From Clostridia bacterium (GTDB lineage: Bacteria > Bacillota > Clostridia > Oscillospirales > CAG-272): DNA of 64,000 nt. Under the pieces are notes generated by a model that was given only the letters and a program-made list of their open reading frames with translations, ran no database searches and was not told the origin of the DNA. Within the stretch, counting starts at the first letter, position 1; each line of letters starts with the position of its first letter. The stretch spans positions 1 to 64,000 of the forward strand of contig JAFSYU010000052.1 in assembly GCA_017443595.1 (NCBI GenBank). Direction: 5' to 3'. Both the position numbers and the translations under genes were made by a program. This document shows positions 63,669-64,000 of this stretch, one piece after another.

Positions 63669-64000
63669 CTATTTATCGGTTCTTATCCACTCTACCCACA
63701 CGTCCGGGCAGTAGCCGAGCGTCGCGGCTCTGCCGTTTCTTACGACGGGCGTTTTTATTAAACCCGGTTCGTCAAACAGGGCGTCTATCTTGTTTTCGTC
63801 ATACGCGTATGCTTTAACGATTTCCGCGTCTTTGTGTTTTTCGTTTATCAGTTTGTCAAGCCCGATAGCAGCAATAACGCTTTTCAGCTCTCCGCGGCTC
63901 ATGCCGTATCTGTATAGGTCTATATACTGATATTTTATCCGTCTTTCTTTAAAAAATCTTTCCGCTTTTTTGCTGTCAAAGCATTTTCCGGCGCCGAATA
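63669..64000 (-). CDS. ArsC/Spx-family protein, 5' end cut by window
   Basis: The reading frame is open to the window edge and the protein start lies outside; about 110 residues are visible. It belongs to the ArsC/Spx thioredoxin-like family: FGAGKCFDSKKAERFFKERR near the visible start, IKYQYIDLYRYGMSRGELKS, and PGLIKTPVVRNGRAATLGYC near the end. The usual first Cys of the CxxC motif is absent here (GAGKC), leaving one Cys. An internal ATG would give a 77-residue protein, but the upstream frame is clearly coding. Function is likely redox or transcription-related, not proven. Confidence 0.85.
   Translation of the reverse strand, partial: FGAGKCFDSKKAERFFKERRIKYQYIDLYRYGMSRGELKSVIAAIGLDKLINEKHKDAEIVKAYAYDENKIDALFDEPGLIKTPVVRNGRAATLGYCPDVWVEWIRTDK

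Overview
The window looks like chromosomal DNA from an uncultured, probably gut-associated Clostridia (Bacillota). The case rests on a SpoIIID sporulation regulator, a UPF0210/ACT pair, many lipoproteins with an LCSC-type lipobox, an SLH-domain surface protein, a dockerin-bearing cell-wall amidase, strong AGGAGG ribosome sites and SigA-type promoters that nearly all have a 17-nt spacer. By eye the base composition is mid-40s to about 50 percent GC. No rRNA, tRNA, transposase, phage module or CRISPR array was found. Genus cannot be named from sequence alone.

Layout. 1-5.1 kb: structured intergenic DNA at the edge, a minus-strand alr operon with two lipoproteins, and a divergent ACT/UPF0210 operon. 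5.1-6 kb: repeat-rich DNA and a DUF1540 gene. 6-10.1 kb: a phosphoesterase and the protein-quality-control operon tig-clpP-clpX. 10.1-13 kb: ECF sigma/anti-sigma module 1 and a membrane protein. 13.1-17.6 kb: a minus-strand operon of GH99-like hydrolase, two cyclophilins, a sugar isomerase and luxS. 17.7-22.6 kb: SLH protein, spoIIID, YdbC-like and DUF4349 proteins, a stand-alone ATPase and a six-copy 40-bp palindrome array. 22.9-29.1 kb: cytidylate-kinase-like protein, a two-domain lipoprotein, ECF module 2 and a membrane protein. 29.1-37.1 kb: a minus-strand run of MBL hydrolase, ligA, obg, ACT protein, then a zinc-type ABC importer with two accessory proteins. 37.2-39.2 kb: GntR-controlled ABC exporter. 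39.4-42.3 kb: DMP19-like lipoprotein and ECF module 3, whose partner carries a von Willebrand A domain. 42.4-50.9 kb: oxidoreductase, DUF4097 and GNAT operon; phosphodiester glycosidase pair; SDR, ComEC-like MBL, serine hydrolase and HAD operon. 51.1-59.4 kb: permuted-papain-like protein, left-handed beta-helix protein, glmM and alpha/beta hydrolase; then GNAT, RlmA-like methyltransferase, dockerin amidase and MBL hydrolase. 59.8-63.5 kb: an unassigned catabolic cassette of amidohydrolase, fucose-isomerase-like protein, TIM-like protein and YjbQ. 63.7-64 kb: the 3' part of an ArsC/Spx-like gene running off the right edge.

Most genes sit in tight operons with ATGA, GTGA or TAATG junctions, and 15 sigma-A-like promoters can be placed. 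Three sigma/anti-sigma pairs preceded by related TGTRA...CGTYTA-like motifs suggest envelope sensing is a major theme. The most unusual non-coding signal is a family of modular palindromes: a conserved GTAGGG head followed by different GC-rich inverted repeats, plus arrays of unlike mini-hairpins joined by constant TATGA or ATGAA linkers. They fill nearly every larger intergenic gap.
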